A stretch of 64,000 nt of DNA from Microbacterium lemovicicum. Its GTDB lineage: Bacteria > Actinomycetota > Actinomycetes > Actinomycetales > Microbacteriaceae. Within the stretch, counting starts at the first letter, position 1. Each line of letters starts with the position of its first letter. This document shows, piece by piece, positions 9,669 to 18,537 of the stretch. Where the stretch lies: assembly GCF_003991875.1 (NCBI RefSeq), contig NZ_CP031423.1:2170001-2234000 (forward strand), given 5' to 3'. The notes beneath the pieces are model-generated. The model was not told where the DNA came from, made no database searches, and saw only the letters and a list, made by a program, of their open reading frames with translations. The translations under genes and the position numbers were made by a program.

Positions 9669-11572
9669 CCGTCCCCCTGCAGCCCCTGCTGAACGCGGCG
9701 GTCGTCGCGCTCCGCGCCCCCACCCAGGTGTGGTCGGGCGCGGAGGGCGACCTCGGCGCGGGCGGCATCCACGGGGTCTACCACGGCGACGTCCGCCACG
9801 TGCAGGCGCTCACGCTCACCTGCGCCGACTCCGCGGTGGAATGGATCTCCCACGCCGTCGACGGCCCCTCCCGCGTGCTGTTCGGCGGGCTCCTGCGCGG
9901 GCTGGACGACCGCTGGCCCGACCCCAAGGTGCGTCTGCGCCGCGAACGGCTCGTCGCGGCGGGGCGCGTCGAGGAGAGCTGGACCATCTCCTCGCATCTC
10001 CCCGAGCCCGTGAGCACGTCGCTCGCACTGCGCATCCGGCCCGACTTCGCGTCGCTGCACGAGGTGAAGGCCGGCCTGCCGGTGGCGCGTCCGCTGCACA
10101 TCGAGACGACGGATGCTGCGGCATCCGCCGTCTCCGACGTCCAGCGCCTGACGCTGCACGCACCGGGGGCCGAGGTGACGAGGGACGGCGACGAGCTCGT
10201 CGCGACCTGGGCGGTCCGCGTCGAGCCCCGGTCGGAGACCACGGTGCGGTTCAGCCTCTCGATGGACGACGACGCACTGGTGGTTCGTGCCCCGGCCCGC
10301 GCGGCGCCGTGGGATGCCGCGGACGTCGCGGGCACGGCATCCGATCCTCGTCTCTCCCGCTGGCTGGAGGCGGCGCTCGGCGACCTGGACGCCCTGCGCC
10401 TCGTGCTGCCCGACCACCCGGACGACGACTTCTTCGCCGCGGGCGCACCGTGGTTCCTCACCCTGTTCGGCCGCGACTCGCTGTGGGCGGCGCGGCTCAT
10501 GATCCCCGTCGACGCGGGGATCGCGGCATCCACTCTGCGGGTGCTCGCCCGGCTGCAGGGTGCGGTGGACGATCCGGCGACGGCCCAGGAGCCGGGGAAG
10601 ATCCTCCACGAGCTCCGCGCGACGAGCCTCGAGATCCCGGGCGAGGGCGTGGTGCTGCCGCCGCAGTACTACGGGAGCGTCGACTCCACCCCGCTGTGGG
10701 TCTGCCTGCTGGCCGACGCCTGGCGTGCGGGCATGCCCGAGGTCGAGGTGCGCGCGCTGCTGCCCGCTCTCGTCGGTGCGCTGCGGTGGATCCTCGAGGA
10801 GGGCGACACCGATGGCGACGGCTTCCTGGACTACATCGACCGCACCGGGCGCGGGCTCGCCAATCAGGGGTGGAAGGACTCGGGCGACTCGATCCAGTGG
10901 CGTGACGGCGCGCTGGCGGAGGGTCCGATCGCACTGTGCGAGGTGCAGGCCTACGCGTACGAGGCCGTGCTCGCCGGAGCCGACCTGCTCGAGGCGCTGG
11001 CACCGGACGCGGAGCTCGACCCGACGCATCTGAGGGCGTGGGCTGCGACGCTGCGCGCGCGCTTCGCCGAGGCGTTCTGGGTGGAGACGCCCGAGGGTCG
11101 CTACCCCGCCATCGCGCTGGACCGGCACAAGCGGCCCGTCGACAGCCTCACGAGCAACATCGGGCACCTGCTCGGGACGGGGATCCTCGACCCGGCGGAC
11201 CAGTCGCACATCGCGACGCTGCTGCGGGGACCGTCGATGGCGAGCGGCTACGGCATCCGCACGATGTCCACGGGCGCGGCGGGCTACTGGCCGCTGTCGT
11301 ACCACGGGGGCAGCGTCTGGATGCACGACACCGCCATCGCGGTGCACGGCATGCTGCGCGCCGGATTGACGGATGCTGCGGCCTCGGTCGTCGGCGGGAT
11401 GCTCGACGCGGCCGAGGGGTTCGGCTTCCGCGTGCCGGAGCTGCACTCCGGCGATCCCGCGACCGGGACCCCCGCGCCGACGCCGTATCCGGCGGCGTGT
11501 CGTCCGCAGGCCTGGTCGGCGGCGGCCGCGGTCACCGCCCTGCAGGCGCTCCGGGCGGATCCCGCGTCCTGA
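9665..11572 (+). CDS. Glycogen-debranching-like glycosidase (amylo-alpha-1,6-glucosidase family)
   Basis: A 635-residue cytoplasmic protein. The N-terminal beta domain (about residues 10-210, YHGDVRHVQALTLTC) resembles the GDE N-terminal domain. The C-terminal (alpha/alpha)6 barrel carries FGRDSLWAARLMIP and GLANQGWKDSGDSI, the acid-rich segments expected of the catalytic site. No signal peptide is visible. Its ATG overlaps the permease stop, which suggests it hydrolyses the oligosaccharide brought in by this importer rather than stored glycogen (inference). Confidence 0.85.
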   Translation: MTVPLQPLLNAAVVALRAPTQVWSGAEGDLGAGGIHGVYHGDVRHVQALTLTCADSAVEWISHAVDGPSRVLFGGLLRGLDDRWPDPKVRLRRERLVAAGRVEESWTISSHLPEPVSTSLALRIRPDFASLHEVKAGLPVARPLHIETTDAAASAVSDVQRLTLHAPGAEVTRDGDELVATWAVRVEPRSETTVRFSLSMDDDALVVRAPARAAPWDAADVAGTASDPRLSRWLEAALGDLDALRLVLPDHPDDDFFAAGAPWFLTLFGRDSLWAARLMIPVDAGIAASTLRVLARLQGAVDDPATAQEPGKILHELRATSLEIPGEGVVLPPQYYGSVDSTPLWVCLLADAWRAGMPEVEVRALLPALVGALRWILEEGDTDGDGFLDYIDRTGRGLANQGWKDSGDSIQWRDGALAEGPIALCEVQAYAYEAVLAGADLLEALAPDAELDPTHLRAWAATLRARFAEAFWVETPEGRYPAIALDRHKRPVDSLTSNIGHLLGTGILDPADQSHIATLLRGPSMASGYGIRTMSTGAAGYWPLSYHGGSVWMHDTAIAVHGMLRAGLTDAAASVVGGMLDAAEGFGFRVPELHSGDPATGTPAPTPYPAACRPQAWSAAAAVTALQALRADPAS

Positions 11573-11612
11573 CCTCCTGCGCGCGCACCCCTCCGGCCCC
11601 GGAGGCGCGGGC

Positions 11613-12089
11613 TCAGTCGACCGGCAGGACGGCGCCGCCGGTGAGACGCACCAGCTCGTCGAACGTCAGCGGGAACACCGTGTGCGGCGTGCCGCCCGCC
11701 GCCCAGATCTCAGGGTGGGCGGCGAGCGTCTCGTCGACCACGGTGGTGAGCGGCGCGGGGTGACCGGTCGGCGCGACGCCGCCGATGGCCTGGCCGGTCG
11801 CCGCGCGCACCTGATCGACGGTCGCGCGGGCGATCCGGCTCCGTCCGAGCCGGGTGGCCAGAGCGGCCGCGTCGACCCGGTGCGCGCCGCTGGTCATGAC
11901 GAGCAGCGGCTCGCCGTCGCTCCAGAAGACGAGGCTGTTCGCGATCGCCCCGACCTCGACGCCGAGCGCGGCGGCGGCGAGTGCGGCGGTCGACGCGGCG
12001 TCGGGCAGCACGACGATCTCGCCGGGGATGCCGGCGGAGCGCAGGGCATCGTGCACCAGGCGGCTGCGGGACGGAAGATGTGCGGTCAC
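11613..12089 (-). CDS. YbaK/EbsC-family aminoacyl-tRNA deacylase
   Basis: A 158-residue YbaK-domain protein. The family hydrolyses mischarged tRNAs (for example Cys-tRNA-Pro) in the cytoplasm. The conserved TGQAIGGVAPTGHPAPLTTVVD segment, with its Gly-Gly-Val-x-Pro loop, is present in the C-terminal half, and the length matches stand-alone YbaK proteins. It starts at GTG (12087-12089). It faces the debranching-enzyme gene tail to tail and is a single-gene unit. The specific tRNA substrate is not readable. Confidence 0.88.
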   Translation of the reverse strand: MTAHLPSRSRLVHDALRSAGIPGEIVVLPDAASTAALAAAALGVEVGAIANSLVFWSDGEPLLVMTSGAHRVDAAALATRLGRSRIARATVDQVRAATGQAIGGVAPTGHPAPLTTVVDETLAAHPEIWAAGGTPHTVFPLTFDELVRLTGGAVLPVD

Positions 12090-12296
12090 CGCTCCACCCT
12101 ACGAGCGACGACCGGCGCCCCGCTGTCGCGTGCCGGGGCGCGCCCGTCGCGTGCGGTGTGCGCCCCCGGCGGGGGCGTCCGATCCCCGCCACGACCGCGG
12201 TACCGCGCGACACGGGCACGACCTCGAGAACGAGGGTCCCGCGAGGATGACCTCAGCGGAACACTCGCCGCACCCGCGCCAGCCATGGAGGAACAC

Positions 12297-12794
12297 ATGA
12301 CCGAGCCCACCGCTGAGAAGACCCTCAGTCGTCGCACCCTGGTGAAGGGCGCCGCCTGGGCGGCCCCCGCCATCGCCCTGGCCGTCGCAGCTCCCGCCGC
12401 CAGCGCGTCGACCGTCGACGTCGGTCCCTTCACCCTGCGCGGCAATTGCGGCACTCTCGGGCTCATCGGCCCCGGCTTCCTGCTCCAGGCCGGCACCGCG
12501 CCGCTGCCGGTCGGCACCACGGTCCTCATCAGCGGCAGCGGAGTCGCGAACATCGGCGTGTTCTCGGTGAGCGGCGGCACCGCGACCGTCAGCGTCCTCA
12601 GCGGCACGTCGCGGCAGATCACGCTGACCTCGGAAGTGCCGGCCGGAGCGACGATCGCCTTCCGCACGACGCTCTCGATCAGCGTCGCATTCCAGCTGAA
12701 CGGCGTCGCCACCCTGCCGAGCGGCTATGTGGGCACGGGCGCGAAGACCGCCGCCAACGTCAGCTCGACGCTGATCCTCTGCAGCGCGAACTGA
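12297..12794 (+). CDS. Small Tat-exported protein of unknown function
   Basis: A 165-residue protein with a twin-arginine signal (SRRTLVKGAAWAAPAIALAV, residues about 10-30) and a likely AxA cleavage site near residue 38. The mature part of about 125 residues is rich in Gly, Ser, Thr and Val with two cysteines (CGT and the C-terminal CSAN), suggesting a beta-rich exported domain. I do not recognise a family. GGAGG ends five bases before the ATG. The gene stands alone and is followed by a strong hairpin. Confidence 0.8.
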   Translation: MTEPTAEKTLSRRTLVKGAAWAAPAIALAVAAPAASASTVDVGPFTLRGNCGTLGLIGPGFLLQAGTAPLPVGTTVLISGSGVANIGVFSVSGGTATVSVLSGTSRQITLTSEVPAGATIAFRTTLSISVAFQLNGVATLPSGYVGTGAKTAANVSSTLILCSAN

Positions 12795-12841
12795 TCGCAC
12801 CGGTCGGACGCTTCGGACGCTTCGGCCGCCTGGACGCTGCA

Positions 12842-12882
12842 CAGCCTGCCACCCGCGACGACGCATCGCGGGCGGCAGGCTG
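12842..12882 (+). terminator. Hairpin terminator after the Tat-exported protein gene
   Basis: CAGCCTGCC (12842-12850) pairs with GGCAGGCTG (12874-12882), extended inside by CCCGCG/CGCGGG across one mismatch. It lies 48 bases after the stop codon. No T run follows, as is common in high-GC actinobacteria. Confidence 0.65.
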
Positions 12883-13009
12883 AGCACAATGCACCCCCGC
12901 CGCACGGGCGGTTGATCGCACCCTGCGCCGGTGGTCTCATGGAGTCGGACGCCGCACATCCGCGGCGTCGCCCCCGCAGCGCCCACAAGGCCGGCCGAAG
13001 GAACACGCG

Positions 13010-14080
13010 ATGACGCACACCCTGCCCCTGCCCGATCTCACCCACGAGCGCGTGGAGGTGGTGACCGGGCGCAGGAGCGGCCTCGTCGTCACCGTCGCGC
13101 TCCACTCCTCCGTGCTCGGCTCCGCCCTCGGCGGAGCGCGTCTGTGGACCTACCCGCACTGGAGCGATGCGCTCGGCGACGCGCTCCGGCTGTCGGCGGC
13201 GATGACCCTCAAGAACGCCGCCGCCGGGCTCGACGCCGGCGGTGGGAAGTCGGTCATCGGCCTGCCTGAGGGCACGGTCCTCGACGCGGAGCGCCGCCGC
13301 GCGGCCTTCCTCGACCTCGGCGACGTCGTGGAGTCCCTCGGCGGGCTCTACCGCACCGCGGAGGACGTCGGCTCGACGACCGAGGACATGCTCGTCGTCA
13401 GCGAGCGCACCGACCACGTCGTCGGACTCCCCGAGGCCGGCGGCGGCTCCGGGGAGCCGGCAGGACCCACCAGCCTCGGCGTCCACGCCTCGCTGCGGGC
13501 CACCCTCGAGCGCATCACCGGCACCGCGTCGGTGGAGGGGCGCCGCATCACCGTGTCAGGGCTCGGGCAGGTCGGCAGCCGCCTCGCGGTCCGTCTCGCC
13601 GCCGAGGGCGCCGTGCTCACCGTCACCGACGTCAACCCCGGCAAGCGCGACCTCGCCGCCGACCTCGGGGCGACGTGGGCGCCGGCAGGCGAGGAGCACC
13701 TCGTGCCCGCCGACGTCTTCGTCCCGGCCGGCATCGGCGGGCTGCTGACCGACGAGGTCATCGACGCCCTCGACGCGCGCGCCGTCTGCGGTCCCGCGAA
13801 CAACCCGCTCGCCTCGCACGCCGGCGCCGACCGGCTGGCCGCGCGCGGCATCCTGTACGCCCCCGACTTCGTCGTGAACGCGGGCGGCGTGATCTACCTC
13901 GACCTCGAGGCGAAGAAGCTCGGATCGCGCTCGGAGATCATGCAGCGCGTCGAGGGCATCGGCGACACGATCCGCCGTGTGTTCGACGAGGCCGAGCGCC
14001 GCGGTGTCACCCCGCTGGCCGCCGCCGAAGGCCTCGCCGCCGAGCGCCTGACCGGTCGGACCGTCCCCGCGCTGGTCTGA
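13010..14080 (+). CDS. Glu/Leu/Phe/Val dehydrogenase (leucine/valine dehydrogenase-like)
   Basis: A 356-residue NAD-dependent amino-acid dehydrogenase that would deaminate a branched-chain amino acid to its keto acid. The substrate-site lysines lie in MTLKNAAAGLDAGGGKSV (Lys68, Lys80). The Rossmann motif GLGQVGSRLAVRLAAEG falls near residue 185 and the typical CGPANNPLA follows. The length fits the leucine dehydrogenase group rather than hexameric glutamate dehydrogenases (about 450). The preferred substrate is inferred from length and motif only. AAGGA precedes the ATG. Confidence 0.88.
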   Translation: MTHTLPLPDLTHERVEVVTGRRSGLVVTVALHSSVLGSALGGARLWTYPHWSDALGDALRLSAAMTLKNAAAGLDAGGGKSVIGLPEGTVLDAERRRAAFLDLGDVVESLGGLYRTAEDVGSTTEDMLVVSERTDHVVGLPEAGGGSGEPAGPTSLGVHASLRATLERITGTASVEGRRITVSGLGQVGSRLAVRLAAEGAVLTVTDVNPGKRDLAADLGATWAPAGEEHLVPADVFVPAGIGGLLTDEVIDALDARAVCGPANNPLASHAGADRLAARGILYAPDFVVNAGGVIYLDLEAKKLGSRSEIMQRVEGIGDTIRRVFDEAERRGVTPLAAAEGLAAERLTGRTVPALV

Positions 14081-14086
14081 GCTGCG

Positions 14087-14113
14087 CCGCCGGGGGCCGT
14101 ACGCCCCCGGCGG
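14087..14113 (+). terminator. Hairpin terminator after the leucine dehydrogenase-like gene
   Basis: A perfect 11-base-pair stem, CCGCCGGGGGC / GCCCCCGGCGG, with a five-base loop, starts seven bases after the stop codon. Confidence 0.75.
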
Positions 14114-14234
14114 TGACGCACGGGCCGGCGTGCGCACCGGCGATGCACACGAGACTCCCTCCCAGGAACGGTGACACTCGGTCGCACGGATGGCAGGATG
14201 AACACATCCGTGCTCGCGCGTCGAAGGAGACCGC

Positions 14235-15842
14235 ATGTTCACCAGCCCGTTCCCCGATGTCGAGATCCCCGATCTGAGCATCTACGAGTTCCTGCTCGGC
14301 TCACTCCACGACGACGAGCTCGAGCGCATCGCGCTGATCGATCCGGCGACCGGCGCGGAGACGACGTACGGCGCACTGCGCGCCCAGGTGGACGCCTTCG
14401 CCGGCGCCCTCGCCGCCCGAGGCGTCGGCACGTCCACCGTGCTGGGACTCCTCTGCCCGAACGTCCCCGCCTTCGCGACGGTGTTCCACGGTGCGCTGCG
14501 CGCCGGCGCCACCGTTACCACCATCAATTCGCTGTACACGGCCGGCGAGGTCGAGAAGCAGCTGAGGGATGCCGGAGCCACCTGGCTCGTGACCGTCACC
14601 CCTCTGCTCGCCGGCGCGCAGGCCGCCGCAGAGGCGGTCGGCATCCCGCCGGAGCGGCTCATCGTGATGGACGGACCGGGATCGGCCGAGGAGCCCGGCA
14701 ACCCGAACCTGCGCGAGCTGCTCGCCGAGCGGTCTCCCGCCCCCGACGTGAGCTTCGACCCGGCCACCCACATCGCCGTCCTCCCCTACTCGAGCGGCAC
14801 GACCGGCAACCCCAAGGGGGTCATGCTGAGTCACCGCAACCTGGTCGCCAACGTGCAGCAGTGCCGCACGAACATCGACCTCACGGCGAGCGACCGCGTC
14901 CTCGCGGTGCTGCCGTTCTTCCACATCTACGGCATGACGGTGCTCCTCAACCTGGCGCTGCGCCAGCGCGCCACCCTCGTCACCATGCCGCGGTTCGATC
15001 TGAAGGACTTCCTCACCCACATCCAGACGCACGAGTGCACGTACCTGTTCATCGCACCGCCCATCGCGGTCGCCCTGGCGAAGCATCCGATCGTCGACAG
15101 CTTCGACATCTCGAGCGTCCGCACGATCTTCTCCGGCGCCGCTCCGCTCGACGGCGAGACCGCGAAGGCCGCCGGCGACCGCCTCCACGCGGTGGTGAAG
15201 CAGGGCTACGGCATGAGCGAGCTGAGCCCCGTCTCCCACGCCAACCCCTACACGCGCGACGACATCCCCGTGAGCTCCGTGGGCGTCCTGCTGCCGAACG
15301 AGGAGTGCAAGCTCGTCGACACCGAGACCGGCGAGGAGATCACCGAGATCGGGCCCGATGGGCAGACCGCTCCCGGCGAGATCTGGGTCAAGGGTCCGAA
15401 CGTCATGATCGGCTACCTCAACCGTCCTGACGCGACCGCCGAGACGCTCGACGCCGACGGGTTCCTCCACACCGGCGATGTCGGGGTCTACCATCGCGAC
15501 GGCTACTTCTCGATCGTCGACCGCGTGAAGGAGCTCATCAAGTACCACGGCTACCAGATCGCGCCCGCGGAGCTGGAAGCTCTGCTGCTGTCCCACCCGA
15601 AGGTCATGGATGCCGCGGTCATCGGCGTGAACGACGAGGACAAGCAGGAGATCCCCAAGGCGTTCGTCGTCGCCGCTCCCGACTCGGGCCTGACGGAGGA
15701 CGAGGTCATGGCGTTCGTCGCCGAGAACGTCGCGCCGCACAAGAAGGTGCGGCGCGTGGAGTTCATCGACGCGATCCCGAAGTCGACGGCCGGCAAGATC
15801 CTCCGCAAGGACCTCCGGGCGCGGGAGACCGCCGCGGCATGA
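14235..15842 (+). CDS. 4-coumarate--CoA ligase-like acyl-CoA synthetase
   Basis: A 535-residue AMP-forming enzyme of the ANL superfamily. The P-loop-like motif YSSGTTGNPKGVMLSH, the YGMSELSPVSH acceptor motif, the hinge HTGDVGVYHRDGYFSIVDR and the C-terminal catalytic lysine in PKSTAGKILRKDLR are all intact. It activates a carboxylic acid (aromatic or fatty) to its CoA thioester in the cytoplasm. Overall layout is closest to the 4CL/phenylpropanoate group. GAAGGAG precedes the ATG. It stands alone, so the substrate is open. Confidence 0.88.
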   Translation: MFTSPFPDVEIPDLSIYEFLLGSLHDDELERIALIDPATGAETTYGALRAQVDAFAGALAARGVGTSTVLGLLCPNVPAFATVFHGALRAGATVTTINSLYTAGEVEKQLRDAGATWLVTVTPLLAGAQAAAEAVGIPPERLIVMDGPGSAEEPGNPNLRELLAERSPAPDVSFDPATHIAVLPYSSGTTGNPKGVMLSHRNLVANVQQCRTNIDLTASDRVLAVLPFFHIYGMTVLLNLALRQRATLVTMPRFDLKDFLTHIQTHECTYLFIAPPIAVALAKHPIVDSFDISSVRTIFSGAAPLDGETAKAAGDRLHAVVKQGYGMSELSPVSHANPYTRDDIPVSSVGVLLPNEECKLVDTETGEEITEIGPDGQTAPGEIWVKGPNVMIGYLNRPDATAETLDADGFLHTGDVGVYHRDGYFSIVDRVKELIKYHGYQIAPAELEALLLSHPKVMDAAVIGVNDEDKQEIPKAFVVAAPDSGLTEDEVMAFVAENVAPHKKVRRVEFIDAIPKSTAGKILRKDLRARETAAA

Positions 15843-15920
15843 CCCGCGGGCCTGGACACCAGGCGGCCGGATCACCGTGCGGCTCGTCGACACCCGGCGC
15901 CACGCCGGCGGGCGATGCCG

Positions 15921-16358
15921 TCAGTCCGAGTGCGCCGGCGTCTGCGCAGCCCGGCGAGAACGCACGGCCGCGTCGATGACGGCCGCGACGACGACCGCGG
16001 CGACGTAGACGACGAGGTCGCGTGCGTCGAAGCCGGTGCCCAGCACGAGGGCGATCGGCCGGAACCACGCCGCCAGCGCCGACGGCACGGCGGTGAGCTG
16101 CAGCAGCTCGACGCCCACGCACCACGCCGCCGCCAGTCCGGCGACCGGCAGCGTCGCCGCACGGGGCGCGATGAGCACCCCCGCGGCGAAGGCCGCCACG
16201 GCGTAGAGGGCGTCACCCGTGATGTCGGTGACGGCGCCGTCGGGACCGAGCCCGTGCACCGTGAGACCCGCCGCGATCACCGCGGCCAGCGCGAGGGCGG
16301 CCGCGCTGCGGCGGCGCGCCGCGGGCGCACGGGGACCCGGGGGAAGTGCGCGCGTCAT
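15921..16358 (-). CDS. DUF2809-type small membrane protein
   Basis: A 145-residue protein with about four hydrophobic helices. The pattern GDALYAVAAFAAGVLIAP, then GVELLQLTAVPSAL and LGTGFDARDLVVYVAAVVV, matches DUF2809 membrane proteins. An Arg-rich N-terminus suggests a cytoplasmic start. The biochemical role of the family is unknown to me. It is convergent with the acyl-CoA ligase gene. Confidence 0.78.
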   Translation of the reverse strand: MTRALPPGPRAPAARRRSAAALALAAVIAAGLTVHGLGPDGAVTDITGDALYAVAAFAAGVLIAPRAATLPVAGLAAAWCVGVELLQLTAVPSALAAWFRPIALVLGTGFDARDLVVYVAAVVVAAVIDAAVRSRRAAQTPAHSD

Positions 16359-16384
16359 CCCGTCATTCTGCCCGGGAACGACGA

Positions 16385-16407
16385 AGGCCCCCGCTCGGCG
16401 GGGGCCT
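16385..16407 (-). terminator. Hairpin terminator of tRNA-Ala
   Basis: AGGCCCCCGC and GCGGGGGCCT form a perfect 10-base-pair stem with a three-base loop, starting six bases beyond the tRNA 3' end. It is symmetrical enough to act on both strands. Confidence 0.8.
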
Positions 16408-16413
16408 TTCCGG

Positions 16414-16486
16414 TGGACCTGAGGGGATTCGAACCCCTGACCTCTTCATTGCGAACGAAGCGCGCTACCAACTGCGCCACAGGCCC
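16414..16486 (-). tRNA. tRNA-Ala (anticodon CGC)
   Basis: A 73-nucleotide cloverleaf on the minus strand. The 5' GGGCCTG pairs with the 3' CAGGTCC plus discriminator A. The anticodon arm CTTCG-TTCGCAA-TGAAG gives anticodon CGC, reading GCG alanine codons. The T arm is AGGGG-TTCGAAT-CCCCT. CCA is not encoded. GCG is a heavily used codon in this genome. Confidence 0.95.
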
Positions 16487-16541
16487 GGACAACCCGTCTA
16501 CGTTATCACGACGGTCGGCCGACGCTGAGCGTCGGCGCGGG

Positions 16542-17531
16542 TCAGGCGCCGACGGCGCGGCGCTCGAGGAGGCGGCGCACGTGCTCCTCGATGGAGGCGT
16601 CGTCGTGGGCGGCCAGCGGGCGGTCGGACGAGACGGATGCCGCGGCCCGAGCCGTGCGCGCCGTGTCGATCGAGGGCGGGCGCTGGGCCTCCGCGCGGTC
16701 GCGCAGCGTCTGCTCGCGGGCGGCCTGACGCAGCTCTTCGCGAGCGGCCGCGGCGTCGAGGACGGCGGCTGCGCGGGAACCGGCCGAGGCGGTGAGCGGG
16801 CGCGGCAGCTCACGCGGCGCCCACTGGCGGGCGGGCTCTCCGAGGGCGACGTCCTGCAGATCGGCGACCGGCGCGGACGAGACGGGCACCGGCACGACGC
16901 GCTGCGCGGACGCGGCCACCGTGGCCAGGCGACGCAGTGTCATGACCGAGGCGACAACCAGCGCGAGACCGGCCCACGCCAGCATCGAGGCTCCCGTCGC
17001 GGCGATCTGCCACACGCCGGCCGCGAGGAGGGCGATGCCGGCCAGCGCGCTGAGCGACGCCACCTGCCGCACGCGCCGGCGCGCCGACGCACGGCGCAGT
17101 TCGGCGCCCGCGCGGCGTGCGGCGGTCGCCGCGGCGCGGTCGGAGCGGCGGACGGCCGCTGCGGCCTGGCGGGCCTCCCGCTTGGCGGCCTTCGCCTCGA
17201 CACGCGCGGTCTCCTGGGCGAGCACGCGCTCCTCGCGGGCGCGGTCGAGGTCGGTGCGCGCCTCCTCGAGGGCGGCCTGCTCACGCTCGGCGAGAGCGCG
17301 CTTGGCGAGCTTCTGCTGGGCCAGCGCGGTGCGCGCGGTCAGCTCGACACGGACGACCTCGGGCGTCTCGCTCGTCTCGGCGAGCACGCGCAGCGCCTGG
17401 TTGAGGCGGACGGCGTTGCGCTCGGCCGCGTCGTAGCGACGACGCTCAGCCCAGGTCGGCAGCAGATAGACCATCCACAGGAGCACGGCCACGAGGACGA
17501 TCACTCCCCCACCCAGCACCGGTCCGCCCAT
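16542..17531 (-). CDS. Membrane protein with long charged coiled-coil segment
   Basis: A 329-residue protein. One transmembrane helix lies at the very N-terminus (GGGVIVLVAVLLWMVYLLP, about residues 6-25). A long Ala/Arg/Glu-rich coiled coil follows (about 60-150), then one or two hydrophobic helices (about 160-205, SLSALAGIALLAAGVWQIAA) and a soluble tail. The ATG at 17529-17531 fits the hydrophobic start. I cannot assign a family or function. Confidence 0.8.
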   Translation of the reverse strand: MGGPVLGGGVIVLVAVLLWMVYLLPTWAERRRYDAAERNAVRLNQALRVLAETSETPEVVRVELTARTALAQQKLAKRALAEREQAALEEARTDLDRAREERVLAQETARVEAKAAKREARQAAAAVRRSDRAAATAARRAGAELRRASARRRVRQVASLSALAGIALLAAGVWQIAATGASMLAWAGLALVVASVMTLRRLATVAASAQRVVPVPVSSAPVADLQDVALGEPARQWAPRELPRPLTASAGSRAAAVLDAAAAREELRQAAREQTLRDRAEAQRPPSIDTARTARAAASVSSDRPLAAHDDASIEEHVRRLLERRAVGA

Positions 17532-17614
17532 GGGCTCCACGGTAGGCGACGACCCGCGTCCGGCCGGGGAACCGGGGGCGTGTGTCGCCGCCGGATCGTG
17601 GTAGCGGGAGCGGC

Positions 17615-18481
17615 TCAAAGAGCCGCGAGCGCGGGCACGACCTCGTCGACGAGGCGCGTGGTCCACCCGAGCGGGTCGGGCGGACGCACTCCGAGAACGA
17701 CCATGGTCACGCCGAGGTCGGCCAGGCGCGACATCTGGCCGGTGAACGAGGGGGCGAACGGGTCGGATGCGCCGGCGATGACCGTCTTCTCGATCGCGTC
17801 GTAATCGGTGCCCAGGCGGTCGCAGTGGCCGCGGAGCACGTCCAGCAGGTGGGCGACCTCGTCGGGATCGGACGTGGTCAGGTTGACGATCTGCGCGTAC
17901 TGGGCGGCCAGTCGCAGCGTCTTCCGCTCGCCCTTGCCGCCGATCATGATCGGCGGGTGCGGAGCCGAGACCGGCTTCGGCTGCCCGAGGGTCTCGGCGA
18001 GCCGGTAGTGCGCGCCCTCGAACGGCCCGTCGTCGTCGCTCCACATCTGGCGGGCGATCTGCAGGGTCTCCTCGAGCCGCTCGAAGCGCTCCGAGATGGC
18101 GGGATACGGCACGCCCAGGCCGTGGTGCTCCCGCTCGTACCAGGCGGCCCCGATTCCCAGCATCGACCGGCCGCCGCTGAGCACGTCCAGCGTGGTCGCC
18201 GTCTTCACGAGCAGGCCGGGGTGGCGATAGGTGACACCGACGACGAGCGGGCCGAGACGCATGCGGCTCGTCTGGGCGGCGACGAACCCGAGGGTCGTGT
18301 ACGCCTCGAGCATGGGCTCGGATGCCGGGGCCATGGCCTCCATCTGGAACCAGTGGTCCATGACGGTGAACTGGTCGAAGCCGCCGGCCTCGGCGACGCG
18401 GGCCGTCTCGGCGATGACGGTCGGGAGGGCGGCGGGAGCGCCGGGCACGGAGTAGTTCCAGAAGTGGAGGCCTGTCTGCAT
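17615..18481 (-). CDS. LLM-class F420-dependent oxidoreductase
   Basis: A 288-residue luciferase-like TIM-barrel oxidoreductase. Typical elements are FDQFTVMDHWFQM near the N-terminus, LGPLVVGVTYRHPGLLVKTA, TLDVLSGGRSMLGIGAAWYE and PPIMIGGKGERKTLRLAAQYA. The pattern is that of actinobacterial F420-dependent members (TIGR03560-like), which transfer hydride between F420H2 and small substrates. The substrate is unknown. It is the first of a minus-strand run but has its own spacing. Confidence 0.87.
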   Translation of the reverse strand: MQTGLHFWNYSVPGAPAALPTVIAETARVAEAGGFDQFTVMDHWFQMEAMAPASEPMLEAYTTLGFVAAQTSRMRLGPLVVGVTYRHPGLLVKTATTLDVLSGGRSMLGIGAAWYEREHHGLGVPYPAISERFERLEETLQIARQMWSDDDGPFEGAHYRLAETLGQPKPVSAPHPPIMIGGKGERKTLRLAAQYAQIVNLTTSDPDEVAHLLDVLRGHCDRLGTDYDAIEKTVIAGASDPFAPSFTGQMSRLADLGVTMVVLGVRPPDPLGWTTRLVDEVVPALAAL

Positions 18482-18537
18482 GAGGTCAGGCTAAGCCCGC
18501 CGAGGACCCTCCCGGGTCGGGAGCCGACGAGCGCGTG

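Noticed and set aside
16414..16486. Attachment site or integrated element at tRNA-Ala
   Set aside because: No integrase gene or repeated tRNA 3' end was found nearby; flanking genes are ordinary chromosomal genes.
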